In this document: positions 7,971 to 16,185 of the stretch, in pieces
Layout of the letters: every line of letters begins with the position of its first letter
How positions within the stretch are numbered: position 1 is the first letter of the stretch
Origin: Streptomyces viridochromogenes
Lineage (GTDB): Bacteria; Actinomycetota; Actinomycetes; Streptomycetales; Streptomycetaceae
Reading direction: 5' to 3'
NCBI RefSeq assembly: GCF_001270495.1
Contig: NZ_LGUR01000129.1
Location: forward strand, 1-64,000
DNA length: 64,000 nucleotides
The notes under the pieces: model-generated
Databases searched by the model: none
Seen by the model: only the letters and a program-made list of their open reading frames with translations
What the model was told of the DNA's origin: nothing
Program-made: the position numbers and the translations under genes

Positions 7971-8042
7971 ACAAGGCCCCTACCCGTGGAGAAACCGCAG
8001 GTAGGGGCCTTGATCAGTTCCGGTTACTTCTTCTTGCCCTGG
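7971..8042. other. attR core and gpmA terminator
   Basis: A perfect hairpin (aaggcccctacc / ggtaggggcctt, about 7974-8012) serves as terminator for gpmA on the minus strand and possibly for element genes on the plus strand. The att core 8025-8042 overlaps the last codons of gpmA. The whole stretch is a diverged copy of 1478-1567. Confidence 0.8.
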
Positions 8043-8785
8043 TTCTTGACCGCCTCAATAGCCGCCGCAGCAGCCTCCGGGTCCAGGTACTTCCCTCCCG
8101 GGGTCACCGGGTTGAAGTCGGCGTCGAGCTCGTAGTAGAGCGGGATGCCCGTCGGGATGTTCAGGCCCGCGATGTCGGCGTCGGAGATGCCGTCGAGGTG
8201 CTTGACCAGGGCGCGGAGGCTGTTGCCGTGGGCGGCGACGAGGACCGTCCGGCCGGTCAGGAGGTCGGGGACGATGCCGTCGTACCAGTACGGGAGCATG
8301 CGGACGACGACGTCCTTCAGGCACTCCGTGCGGGGGCGCAGCTCCGGGGGGATGGAGGAGTAGCGCGGGTCGGACGCCTGGGAGAACTCCGAGTCGTCCT
8401 GGAGCGGGGGCGGCGGGGTGTCGTAGGAGCGGCGCCACAGCATGAACTGCTCCTCGCCGAACTCGGCGAGGGTCTGGGCCTTGTCCTTGCCCTGGAGGGC
8501 GCCGTAGTGGCGCTCGTTCAGGCGCCACGAGCGGTGGACCGGGATCCAGTGGCGGTCGGCGGACTCCAGCGCGAGCTGCGCGGTGCGGATCGCGCGCTTC
8601 TGGAGGGACGTGTGGACCACGTCGGGGAGGAGGTCGGCGTCCTTCAGGAGCTCGCCGCCGCGGACTGCCTCCTTCTCGCCCTTCTCGTTGAGGTTGACGT
8701 CCACCCAGCCGGTGAACAGGTTCTTCGCGTTCCATTCGCTCTCGCCGTGGCGGAGGAGGATCAGCTTGTACGGTGCGTCGGCCAT
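8024..8785 (-). CDS. gpmA: 2,3-bisphosphoglycerate-dependent phosphoglycerate mutase
   Basis: This 253-aa cytoplasmic glycolytic enzyme interconverts 3- and 2-phosphoglycerate through a phosphohistidine. The LRHGESEWN motif supplies H13. E91 lies in [13 protein letters not shown], and H186 in AAHGNSLRA. Length and motifs are complete. The C-terminal QGKKK tail is encoded by the attachment site of the integrated element, so the last codons come from element DNA. The ATG at 8785 is the clear start. In mycobacteria gpm1 is also near mshA and a YbjN-like gene, matching this neighbourhood. Confidence 0.97.
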   Translation of the reverse strand: MADAPYKLILLRHGESEWNAKNLFTGWVDVNLNEKGEKEAVRGGELLKDADLLPDVVHTSLQKRAIRTAQLALESADRHWIPVHRSWRLNERHYGALQGKDKAQTLAEFGEEQFMLWRRSYDTPPPPLQDDSEFSQASDPRYSSIPPELRPRTECLKDVVVRMLPYWYDGIVPDLLTGRTVLVAAHGNSLRALVKHLDGISDADIAGLNIPTGIPLYYELDADFNPVTPGGKYLDPEAAAAAIEAVKNQGKKK

Positions 8786-8915
8786 GCGTCTGAGCGTAAT
8801 CCAAGGCTTTGGCCGGGTGCGCCCCCCGCCCGAAGAGCGGACGGTTGACGGGATCTGTTAATTGAGTGGCCTCGTCGAGCTCCACGCTTGTAAGTTGCGT
8901 ATGCCGCATTGGGTT

Positions 8916-8974
8916 CTTACATCCGTGCATGCGTCAGTGCTTACGTCCGTGCTTCATCTGCGCTTACATCCGTG
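8916..8974 (+). promoter_or_regulatory. Three direct repeats upstream of the MFS gene
   Basis: The motif cttac(a/g)tccgtg occurs at 8916, 8940 and 8963, with spacings of 24 and 23 bp (about two helical turns). An inverted gtaag lies at 8890. All copies fall between the divergent gpmA and MFS starts, the last ending 11 bp before the MFS ATG. This looks like an operator array for an unidentified regulator of the transporter. Confidence 0.6.
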
Positions 8975-8985
8975 GGGGATCCTCC

Positions 8986-10263
8986 ATGCCCGTCGCCGCC
9001 CTGAGACGTGCCACCCGAGAGACCGTCTCCGGGCTCCCCCGCGAGTTCTGGTGGCTGTGGACCAGCACGCTGGTGAACCGGCTGGGGGCGTTCGTCGCCA
9101 CGTTCATGGCCCTTTACCTCACCCTCGACCGTGGGTACTCCGCCACCTACGCCGGTCTCGTCGCCGCCCTCCACGGGCTCGGTGGCGTGATCTCCTCCCT
9201 CGGTGCCGGCGTCATGACCGACCGGCTCGGGCGGCGACCCACTCTGCTCGTCGCCCAGGCGTCCACCGCGGTCTCCGTCGCACTGCTCGGGTTCATGCAC
9301 CACCCCGTCGCCATCGCCGCCGTCGCCTTCCTGGTGGGTGCGGCCTCCAACGCCTCCCGGCCCGCCGTGCAGGCGATGGTGGCCGACATCGTGCGGCCCG
9401 AGGACCGGGTGCGCGCGTTCTCCCTCAACTACTGGGCCATCAACCTCGGGTTCGCCGTCTCCTCCATGGCCGCCGGGTTCATCGCCGAGGTCAGTTACCT
9501 CTCCGGGTTCCTGATCGAGGCGGGGATGACGGCCGTCTGCGCGGTCGTGGTGTTCGTGAAGCTGCCGGAGTCACAGCCCCGGCACACCCGTACGGAGAAG
9601 GGCGGTGACGAGGTCCGGCTCGGGACGGTGCTGCGCGACCGGCGCTTCATGGGCGTCGTGGGGCTGTCCTTCCTCGTCGCCCTCGTCTTTCAGCAGGGGT
9701 CGGTGGGGCTGCCGGTGGCCATGGGCGAGGCCGGGTTCTCGCCCGCCGACTACGGCCTCGCCATCGCCGTCAACGGCGTACTGATCGTCGCGCTCCAGAT
9801 CCCGGTCACCCGGTTCATCGAGCGCCGGGACACCCGCCGGATCCTCGTCGTCTCGGCCCTGCTCGTCGGCTACGGCTTCGGGCTCACCGCGTTCGCCGGG
9901 TCGGTCGGCGTCTTCGCGCTGACGGTGTGCGTGTGGACGCTGGGCGAGATGCTGAACGCGCCCACGCAGACCGGGCTCGTGGTGCGGCTGTCGCCCGCGC
10001 ACGGTCGGGGGCGCTATCAGGGCATGAACACCATGTCCTGGTCGGTGGCGGCCCTCGTCGCGCCCCTGATGTCCGGCCTCGTCATCGACCGGTTCGGTGC
10101 GGAATGGCTGTGGGGGCTGTGTGCCGTGATCGGGACGGTGGCGGCGGTCGGGTACGGCGCCCTGATGCGCCACCTGCCGGCGCAGGAGCCCGCCGCCGAC
10201 GGAACCCCGGCCGGGACGAAGCCTGAGACGACCGCGGCGAAGCCCGAGGGCAGCCCTGCCTGA
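8986..10263 (+). CDS. MFS transporter
   Basis: This integral membrane protein of 425 aa has about 12 helices and is probably a proton-driven exporter of small molecules. The major-facilitator signature between helices 2 and 3 is clear (GAGVMTDRLGRRPTLL). The start is set at ATG 8986 (MPVAALRRATRET) because GGGGGA precedes it at proper distance and the upstream extension is not membrane-like. A basic loop (QPRHTRTEKGG) separates the two halves and the C-terminus is cytoplasmic and charged. Substrate is unknown. The repeated boxes just upstream suggest tight regulation. Confidence 0.9.
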   Translation: MPVAALRRATRETVSGLPREFWWLWTSTLVNRLGAFVATFMALYLTLDRGYSATYAGLVAALHGLGGVISSLGAGVMTDRLGRRPTLLVAQASTAVSVALLGFMHHPVAIAAVAFLVGAASNASRPAVQAMVADIVRPEDRVRAFSLNYWAINLGFAVSSMAAGFIAEVSYLSGFLIEAGMTAVCAVVVFVKLPESQPRHTRTEKGGDEVRLGTVLRDRRFMGVVGLSFLVALVFQQGSVGLPVAMGEAGFSPADYGLAIAVNGVLIVALQIPVTRFIERRDTRRILVVSALLVGYGFGLTAFAGSVGVFALTVCVWTLGEMLNAPTQTGLVVRLSPAHGRGRYQGMNTMSWSVAALVAPLMSGLVIDRFGAEWLWGLCAVIGTVAAVGYGALMRHLPAQEPAADGTPAGTKPETTAAKPEGSPA

Positions 10264-10385
10264 CGGGCCGACGGGCCGACGGGCCGACGGGCCGACGGGC
10301 TGGCGGGGCGACGGGCCTGACAGGCCGACGCGCCTGACAGGCCGACGCGCCTGACGGGCCGACGCGCCTCGCGGGGGCGCCGCCC
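10264..10385 (+). repeat. GC-only tandem repeat
   Basis: Starting at the MFS stop codon, an 8-bp unit (acgggccg) is repeated four times, then a longer unit (acgcgcctgacaggccg and variants) about three times. It fills the gap between the convergent MFS and DUF2000 genes and may act as a bidirectional terminator. It is a likely site of length variation. Confidence 0.7.
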
Positions 10386-10442
10386 CGTGCACCGGCCATC
10401 CGCCCGCGGCCCCGCGGCCCCGCCCCTCCCCCCTCCGCCCCC

Positions 10443-10871
10443 TCAGGGATGCATCCGCGCCCCCTTCATCACCTTGTCCACCGCGTTCCTCGGCCCATAC
10501 ACCGCGATCCCCACCAGATCCAGCCCGTCCGTCGACACGGCCCGCACCGCTGCCCGGTTGTCGCGGTCGTTGCCCGTGGTGAAGAGGTCGGAGGTGAACA
10601 GCGCGCGCGGCAGGGCGCGGGACAGCACGCGCGCGTGGGCCGTCGTCAGGGTCTCCTTCGTGCCCTCGAAGACCAGCACGGGCTGGCGGAACATCGGCAG
10701 GTAGCCGACGCCGTCCGCGTCCTCGTAGGGGTCGCCGATCACCTCGGGGAGCTGGGTGCCCAGGCCGCTGACCAGGAACGCCGTGACGTTCAGCCGTTGC
10801 CAGATCTCCAGGTCCTCGCGCAGCAGGACGGCGATCTTGGTGTCGAAACGAACAGGTGCCTCATCGCTCAT
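10443..10871 (-). CDS. DUF2000 family protein
   Basis: This 142-aa cytoplasmic protein starts at ATG 10871 (MSDEAPVRFDTKIAVLLRED). The opening strand, ending LEIWQRLNVTAFLVSGLG, and the downstream YLPMFRQPVLVFEG and FTSDLFTTGNDRDNRAAV match DUF2000, a family with a peptidyl-tRNA-hydrolase-like fold and no established reaction. It is divergent from the AraC-type regulator at 10921, only 49 bp away. That regulator is the likely controller, as in other AraC/DUF2000 pairs. Confidence 0.8.
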   Translation of the reverse strand: MSDEAPVRFDTKIAVLLREDLEIWQRLNVTAFLVSGLGTQLPEVIGDPYEDADGVGYLPMFRQPVLVFEGTKETLTTAHARVLSRALPRALFTSDLFTTGNDRDNRAAVRAVSTDGLDLVGIAVYGPRNAVDKVMKGARMHP

Positions 10872-10920
10872 GCGTCGAGACTGGCGGTCGCCGTACGACC
10901 GCGTCTTGTACGTTCTTTGC

Positions 10921-11730
10921 ATGGCCGCCGCTCGGAACCGCCAGGAAGTCTCCGCGTGGCGCCCCTCCGTACCGGGCGTCACCGAGGTCTTCCACGCCCA
11001 CTTCACCGAGTACGCCTATCCGATGCATGTGCACGAGGCGTGGACGCTGCTCATCGTGGACGACGGGGCCGTACGGTACGACCTCGACCGGCACGAGCAC
11101 GGCACCCCGCACGACACCGTGTCCCTGCTGCCGCCGCACGTCCCGCACAACGGCTCCCCCGCCACCCCGCACGGCTTCCGCAAGCGTGTGCTGTATCTGG
11201 ACAGCAGCCGGCTCGGCGAGGACCTGATCGGCCGGGCCGTGGACTCCCCCGACCTCCGCGACCCCGTACTGCGGCTGCGCGTCGGCCAGTTGCACACCGC
11301 TCTCGCGCACCCCGGTGACGAACTGGAGGCGGACAGCAGGCTGACCCTCATCGGGGACCGGCTGCGCGCGCATCTGCGGCCCGACGCCGTCACGGACGAC
11401 ATACCGCGGCGCGACCCCGCCCTCGCCCGTCGGCTGCGCGAGCTGCTCGACGAGCGCGTCGTGCGGGGCCTCGCCCTCGACGAGGCGACCGGGCTGCTGC
11501 ACGCCCATCCCGCCCATCTCGTACGGTCGTTCAGCACCGCCTACGGCATCGCCCCGCACCAGTACCTGATGTCCCGCCGGGTCGATCGCGCCCGGCGGCT
11601 GCTCCTGGAAGGCCGGTCGCCGGCCGAGGTGGCCACCGCTACCGGCTTCTACGACCAGTCCCATCTCACCCGCCACTTCCGGAAGCTGGTGGGGGTGCCG
11701 CCGGGGCGCTATCGCGACAGCGCGCGCTGA
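10921..11730 (+). CDS. AraC family transcriptional regulator
   Basis: The protein has 269 aa. The N-terminal cupin-like sensor half (residues about 10-110, with FHAHFTEYAYPMHVHEAWTL and VSLLPPHVPHNGSPA) is followed by an AraC DNA-binding half with two helix-turn-helix units, the second ending in GFYDQSHLTRHFRKLVGVPPGRYRDS. The start at ATG 10921 (MAAARNRQEVSAW) has no evident ribosome site and lies close to a cgtcttgtacgttct promoter-like sequence, so the mRNA may be nearly leaderless. It shares a 49-bp promoter region with the DUF2000 gene. Confidence 0.88.
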   Translation: MAAARNRQEVSAWRPSVPGVTEVFHAHFTEYAYPMHVHEAWTLLIVDDGAVRYDLDRHEHGTPHDTVSLLPPHVPHNGSPATPHGFRKRVLYLDSSRLGEDLIGRAVDSPDLRDPVLRLRVGQLHTALAHPGDELEADSRLTLIGDRLRAHLRPDAVTDDIPRRDPALARRLRELLDERVVRGLALDEATGLLHAHPAHLVRSFSTAYGIAPHQYLMSRRVDRARRLLLEGRSPAEVATATGFYDQSHLTRHFRKLVGVPPGRYRDSAR

Positions 11731-11749
11731 GCGTCGTACGGGCCTGAAT

Positions 11750-12262
11750 TCAGTCGGCCGGACGCTGGGTCAGATGAGCGAACGCGTCCAGGTTGCGCGT
11801 CGACTCGCCGCGCGCCACCCGCCACTCGTACTCCTTGCGGATCGCGGAGGCGAACCCGAGCTCCAGGAGGGTGTTGAAGGCGCCGTCCGCCGCCTCCAGG
11901 ACCTGGCCGAGGAGGCGGTCGATCTCGTCGGGGGTGACGGCCGAGAGGGGCAGCTTGGCGGTGACGTAGATGTCGCCGAGCCGGTCGACGGCGTAACTCA
12001 CGCCGTACAGCTTGAGATTGCGCTCCAGGAGCCAGCGGTGGACGCCGGGCTCGTTCTCGTCGGGGTGGCGGATGACGAAGGCGTTGAGCGAGAGGGAGTG
12101 GCGGCCGACGAGGAGGGAGACCGTCGTCGACAGCTTGCGGGTGCCGGGGAGCTTGACGACGTAGTTTCCGGGGGCGGGCGTCTCCCAGTCGAGGTCGGCG
12201 TCCTTCAGGGCTCCCTCAAGCACCTGCGCGGCGACCTGCGTCGCCTTCTGTGCGTCAGCCAT
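11750..12262 (-). CDS. YbjN domain-containing protein
   Basis: This 170-aa cytoplasmic protein has the YbjN/type III chaperone-like fold signature: [40 protein letters not shown] and [19 protein letters not shown]. Its biochemical role is unknown. It overlaps the end of mshA by 8 bp on the same strand, so both are probably one operon with mshA first. A YbjN-like gene also follows mshA in mycobacteria, which supports a conserved functional link. Confidence 0.85.
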   Translation of the reverse strand: MADAQKATQVAAQVLEGALKDADLDWETPAPGNYVVKLPGTRKLSTTVSLLVGRHSLSLNAFVIRHPDENEPGVHRWLLERNLKLYGVSYAVDRLGDIYVTAKLPLSAVTPDEIDRLLGQVLEAADGAFNTLLELGFASAIRKEYEWRVARGESTRNLDAFAHLTQRPAD

Positions 12263-13595
12263 GGTGGGAGCGTACGCGACGCCTGTGGGCCTGGGTCGCT
12301 GCCGTGTAGACGTCCGCCGTGGCGGCGGCCGCGGTGTCCCAGCCGAAGGACTGGGCGTGCCGGGCCGCGGCCTCGCCCATCCGCGGGGCGAGGTGCGGGT
12401 CGTCGGCGAAGGCGTGGAGCACGCGCGCGTAGTCGGCCGGATTGTGGCCCTGGACCAGGAAGCCGGTACGGCCGTCGCGGACCGCCACCGGCAGGCCGCC
12501 CACCGCCGCAGCGAGGACGGGTGTGCCGGCCGCCTGTGCCTCTATGGCCACCAGGCCGAAGGATTCGCTGTACGACGGCATGACCAGCACGGATGCCGCG
12601 CGGAACCAGTCCGCGAGCTGCTCCTGGCCGACGGGTGGGCGGAACCGTACGACATCCGCGATGCCCAGGCGGGCGGCCAGCTTCTGGAGGCCTTCGGGCT
12701 TGGCCATGCCGCTGCCGCTGGGGCCGCCGACGATCGGCACGAGGATGCGGGAGCGGAGGCGGGGGTGCTCGTCCAGCAGGACGGCTACGGCGCGCAGGAG
12801 GACGTCCGGCGCCTTCAGGGGCTGGATGCGGCCCGCGAACACGGGGATCAGCGCGTCCTGCGGGAGGCCGAGGCGGGCGCGGGCGGCGGCTCGGCCGTCG
12901 GCGGGCGAGAAGCGGGTGAGGTTGACGCCGGGGTGCACCACGGCGACCTTGTCGGGGGTGGCGGCGTAGTGGCGTACGAGTTCGTCCGCTTCTTCGGCCG
13001 TGTTGGCGATGAGGCGGTCGGCGGCCGTGACGATCTGGGTCTCGCCGATGACGCGGGCGGCGGGCTCGGGGGTGTCGCCGTCGGCGAGGTTGGCGTTCTT
13101 GACCTTGGCCATGGTGTGCATGGCGTGCACCAGGGGGGCGCCCCAGCGCTGGGCTGCCAGCCAGCCGACGTGGCCGGAGAGCCAGTAGTGGGAGTGGACC
13201 AGGTCGTAGTAACCGGGGCGGTGGCCGGCCCACGCCTGCATCACGCCGTGCGTGAAGGCGCAGAGCTGGGCGGGGAGGTCCTCCTTGTTGAGGCCCTCGT
13301 AGGGGCCGGCGTCGATGTGGCGGACCAGGACGCCGGGGGCCAGCTCGACGACGGGCGGGAGGTCGGCGGCTGTGGTGCGGGTGAAGATCTCGACCTCGAT
13401 GTTGATCGCGGCGAGGCGCTGCGCGAGCTCGACGATGTAGACGTTCATGCCGCCGGCGTCGCCGGTGCCCGGCTGGTGGAGCGGTGAGGTGTGCACGGAG
13501 AGCATGGCGACGCGGCGCGGGCGGCGGTGCGGCAGGCGCAGCCGCGGGTGTGCCGCCGGAGAGCGACGCCCGAGCCTGCTGACGTACTGGCTCAC
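12255..13595 (-). CDS. mshA: D-inositol-3-phosphate glycosyltransferase MshA
   Basis: This 446-aa GT-B fold, GT4 family enzyme transfers GlcNAc from UDP-GlcNAc to 1-L-myo-inositol 1-phosphate, the first step of mycothiol synthesis. Recognisable are [19 protein letters not shown] in the N-terminal acceptor domain, [26 protein letters not shown] at the domain junction, and the donor-site motif [22 protein letters not shown]. The GTG at 13595 is chosen because AAGGAGGAA precedes it by about 7 bases. An upstream in-frame ATG at 13682 lacks this site. Confidence 0.95.
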   Translation of the reverse strand: MSQYVSRLGRRSPAAHPRLRLPHRRPRRVAMLSVHTSPLHQPGTGDAGGMNVYIVELAQRLAAINIEVEIFTRTTAADLPPVVELAPGVLVRHIDAGPYEGLNKEDLPAQLCAFTHGVMQAWAGHRPGYYDLVHSHYWLSGHVGWLAAQRWGAPLVHAMHTMAKVKNANLADGDTPEPAARVIGETQIVTAADRLIANTAEEADELVRHYAATPDKVAVVHPGVNLTRFSPADGRAAARARLGLPQDALIPVFAGRIQPLKAPDVLLRAVAVLLDEHPRLRSRILVPIVGGPSGSGMAKPEGLQKLAARLGIADVVRFRPPVGQEQLADWFRAASVLVMPSYSESFGLVAIEAQAAGTPVLAAAVGGLPVAVRDGRTGFLVQGHNPADYARVLHAFADDPHLAPRMGEAAARHAQSFGWDTAAAATADVYTAATQAHRRRVRSHHG

Positions 13596-13836
13596 GTGGC
13601 GTTCCTCCTTGCTGCGGGCATGCCGGCCGGAGGGTGCGGACGCCCTCCAAGGCGGTCCAACGCCGGAGAGAGGGGTTCCCATTCCGGGCGCGGGGGTTTT
13701 TGCCGAGGCATTACCGGGGGTCGCTCAACTGTTCGGGGTGGGGGTGCGTTGGGGGCCTGGGCGTCGGGGGTCGGGCCGGTGCGCCGGTGCGGGTGGCCGG
13801 GACGGGGTGTCGGAGCGGGCGCATACCCTCTTGTGC

Positions 13837-14655
13837 ATGACCTCCCGCGCCTTCGCCCGACCTGTGGGCACCGTCACGCGTGGGACCACCAATCCCAATC
13901 GGCTGCGCCGGATGGACCGCTGGATCGCCCATACGCATGGTGCTGAGCTGCGGCGGGCCGCCGATCCCGTCGCGGTCGATCTCGGGTACGGCGCCGCTCC
14001 CTGGACGGCCGTGGAGTTGCTCGGTCGGCTGCGGTCCGTCGCGCCCCGGGTGCGGGTGGTCGGTGTGGAGATCGAACCGGCGCGGGTGCTGGGCGCGAAG
14101 CCGTACGAGCGGGAGGGGCTCGTGTTTCGGCATGGGGGGTTTGAGATTCCCGTGGCTGAGCGGCCGCTGCTCGTGCGGGCGGCCAATGTGCTGCGGCAGT
14201 ACGAGGAGGGCGAGGTCGGCGGGGTGTGGGAGCGGCTGTGCGCGCGGCTCGCGCCGGCCGATCCGGTGGGCGGTGCCCGTGGGGGGCTGCTTGTCGAGGG
14301 GACCTGTGACGAGATCGGGCGGCGGCATGTGTGGGTCGCGCTGGGGCCGGAGGGGCCTCGTACGGTGACGTTTGCCGCTCGGTTGGGGTCGCTGGAGCGG
14401 CCGTCGGATCTGGCCGAGCGGCTGCCCAAGGCGCTTATTCATCGCAATGTTCCCGGTGAGGCGGTGCATGCCTTTCTGCGTGACTTCGACCGCGCCTGGG
14501 CGGCTGCCGCGCCCTACGCGTCGTACGGCGCCCGTCAGCGGTGGATCCGGGCGGTGCGGGCGCTTGCCGTCGACTGGCCGGTGGTGGACGGGCCGGGGCG
14601 GTGGCGGCAGGGGGAAGTGACGGTGCGGTGGGAGGCGTTGGCGCCGTCGGCCTGA
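13837..14655 (+). CDS. Class I SAM-dependent methyltransferase-like protein
   Basis: This 272-aa cytoplasmic protein has a degenerate SAM-binding first strand (VAVDLGYGAAPWTAVELLGRL) and second strand (VRVVGVEIEPARVLGAKPY). The DLGYG loop fits class I methyltransferases. Its substrate is unknown. A stretch of 240 bp without a gene lies between it and the divergent mshA start. The gene is conserved beside mshA in Streptomyces. No other catalytic motif is evident. Confidence 0.8.
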   Translation: MTSRAFARPVGTVTRGTTNPNRLRRMDRWIAHTHGAELRRAADPVAVDLGYGAAPWTAVELLGRLRSVAPRVRVVGVEIEPARVLGAKPYEREGLVFRHGGFEIPVAERPLLVRAANVLRQYEEGEVGGVWERLCARLAPADPVGGARGGLLVEGTCDEIGRRHVWVALGPEGPRTVTFAARLGSLERPSDLAERLPKALIHRNVPGEAVHAFLRDFDRAWAAAAPYASYGARQRWIRAVRALAVDWPVVDGPGRWRQGEVTVRWEALAPSA

Positions 14656-14673
14656 GTCGGTGACCTGCGGGGA

Positions 14674-14715
14674 ACGATCTCCGGGAGTTCTTCGTCACAA
14701 AGACGGGGAGATCGT
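14674..14715. promoter_or_regulatory. 9-bp inverted repeat upstream of NlpC/P60 gene
   Basis: ACGATCTCC (14674-14682) and GGAGATCGT (14707-14715) are perfect inverted copies separated by 24 bp. It may be an operator or the terminator of the methyltransferase gene; there is no T-run, so an operator is slightly more likely. The c-di-AMP riboswitch often found ahead of Streptomyces cell-wall hydrolase genes is not recognisable here. Confidence 0.4.
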
Positions 14716-14828
14716 CATGACGGGGAGGGAAAGGGGGGAAGCAGACCTCTGTCACTTTCCGCGCCGACGTGGCACGATCCCCCGGAGCTCGTAAGTTACT
14801 GACGGGACATCAGTTTGGGGGCAGTGGT

Positions 14829-15902
14829 ATGGGTTCGGGCAAGCACGGCCTGATCGCAGCGGCCGTGACCGTCGTCTGCGCGGTCACCGTTCTGGCGGCA
14901 CCAGGCACGGCGTTCGCGGCACCTTCCCCCACCCCTAGCCCGAGTGCCTCCTCGTCCACCGTGACCAACCAGGACCTTGAGGCCGTTCGCAAGAAGCTGG
15001 AGAAGCTCTACCACGCCGCGGCCGTCGCCACCGACGAGTACAACGCCGCCGAGGAGGCGGCCGAGAAGCAGTCCTCCGAGATCGTCGCGCTGGCGAAGAA
15101 GATCGTCGAAGGCCAGGAGAAACTGGCCGAGTTGAAGAAGCGCGCGGGCGCCGCGGCCGCCGCCCAGTATCGCTCCGGCGGGCTGCCCGACGAGGCCCAT
15201 CTGCTGCTCAGCGACGACCCGCAGGCATTCCTCGACGGCACGGGCCGGGTACTCCAGGGGCAGCGCGCGACCAAGGGGCTGCTGGCGGAAATGACCCGCA
15301 CCCAGCAGGACTTGGAGCAGTACGCCAAGGACGCCTCCGCCCAGTGGCAGAAGCTGGAGACGGGCCGCAAGGCCAAGGCCACCGCCAAGAAGAAGATCAA
15401 GAAGCAGATCGCGGCGGCCGAAAAGCTGGAGTCCCAGCTGGAGGAGGAGGAGAAGGAGCGCCTCGCCAAGCTGGAGGCGCAAGCCGCGCACAAGGCGCAG
15501 ACCGCCTGGCTGGACTCGGGCATCCTGAAGGACATCAAGGGCAAGGCGTCGGAACAGGGCCGCAAGGCCGTCGAGTACGCCACCGCCCAGCTGGGCAAAC
15601 CGTACGAATGGGGCGCCGAGGGCCCGGCGACCTACGACTGTTCAGGACTCACGTCACAGGCCTGGGCCAGCGCGGGGAACGGCATTCCGCGGACCTCGCA
15701 GGAGCAGTGGAAGCAGCTCAAGCGGATCGACATCGAGGACATGCGCCCCGGCGATCTCATCATCTACAACGACGACGCCAGCCATGTCGCCCTGTACGTC
15801 GGCGACGGCGCGATCATCCATGCCCCGCGACCTGGGCGGACGGTGACGGTCGCCGGGGCCGGTTCGATGCCGATCCTCGGGGTGGTTCGACCCGATGCAT
15901 GA
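14829..15902 (+). CDS. Secreted NlpC/P60 peptidoglycan endopeptidase
   Basis: This 357-aa protein carries a Sec signal peptide (residues 1 to about 33, ending GTAFAAPS), a long coiled coil (about 45-235, rich in Lys, Glu and Ala), and a C-terminal NlpC/P60 cysteine peptidase domain (about 245-357). The predicted catalytic residues are C271 in TYDCSGLTSQAW, H319 in DDASHVALYVG and H331 in IIHAPRPG. Such enzymes cleave D-Glu to diamino acid bonds in peptidoglycan and are like RipA/RipB of mycobacteria. The start at ATG 14829 follows TTTGGGGGCAG. The 283-bp gap downstream (15903-16185) holds only the promoter region of the next gene. Confidence 0.93.
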   Translation: MGSGKHGLIAAAVTVVCAVTVLAAPGTAFAAPSPTPSPSASSSTVTNQDLEAVRKKLEKLYHAAAVATDEYNAAEEAAEKQSSEIVALAKKIVEGQEKLAELKKRAGAAAAAQYRSGGLPDEAHLLLSDDPQAFLDGTGRVLQGQRATKGLLAEMTRTQQDLEQYAKDASAQWQKLETGRKAKATAKKKIKKQIAAAEKLESQLEEEEKERLAKLEAQAAHKAQTAWLDSGILKDIKGKASEQGRKAVEYATAQLGKPYEWGAEGPATYDCSGLTSQAWASAGNGIPRTSQEQWKQLKRIDIEDMRPGDLIIYNDDASHVALYVGDGAIIHAPRPGRTVTVAGAGSMPILGVVRPDA

Positions 15903-16185
15903 GTGTTGAGGGTGACTTGTGACGGGTGAGCCGTGACTCCCGCCACGTGACCCACCCCACGCCCTGTCGCCCCCAAACGCAGCACCGACGTGACGTTCGT
16001 CATCCCTGACCGTCCCCCGCCGTGTCCAACTGCGGTACGGAACGCGGCATATGACAGAGGCCAGCGTCGATGCGGCGTGCTCTACACCATTCCGTTGCGG
16101 CGCCGACAACCGCTATGGTCCCCGTCGGTGGATCGAGGACCCTCGTTCCCACCATGCCCTCGGGGGGAGGGAAGGAACTCAGACG

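Larger units (their letters stand above)
1550..8042. mobile_element. Integrated element using the 3' end of gpmA as attB (about 6.5 kb)
   Basis: The element is bounded by an 18-bp direct repeat (1550-1567 and 8025-8042). The right copy is inside the gpmA coding end, so gpmA is restored by element-borne DNA. The integrase gene sits at the right end and points toward attR. Cargo: HEPN-like TIGR02391 protein, membrane-anchored 156-aa protein, DUF6000 protein, a two-gene membrane cassette of visibly lower GC, and a 59-aa membrane protein. No replication, DNA translocase or structural phage genes are seen, and the integrase has lost its N-terminus, so this looks like a decayed integrative element or satellite. 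Two 19-bp copies of gacggcccagagacggccc, at 1675 and 7942, lie inside the ends and may be arm-type recombinase sites. Confidence 0.8.

Noticed and set aside
12205..13650. Long Arg/Pro-rich open frame opposite in frame to mshA on the same strand
   Set aside because: Composition is typical of a GC-rich shadow frame, and mshA in the other frame has complete conserved motifs and a good ribosome site.
13447..13836. Upstream extension of the methyltransferase frame
   Set aside because: It is antisense to mshA; ATG 13837 begins the conserved protein.
14656..14828. c-di-AMP riboswitch ahead of the NlpC/P60 gene
   Set aside because: Expected conserved blocks are not recognisable; only a 9-bp inverted repeat is present.
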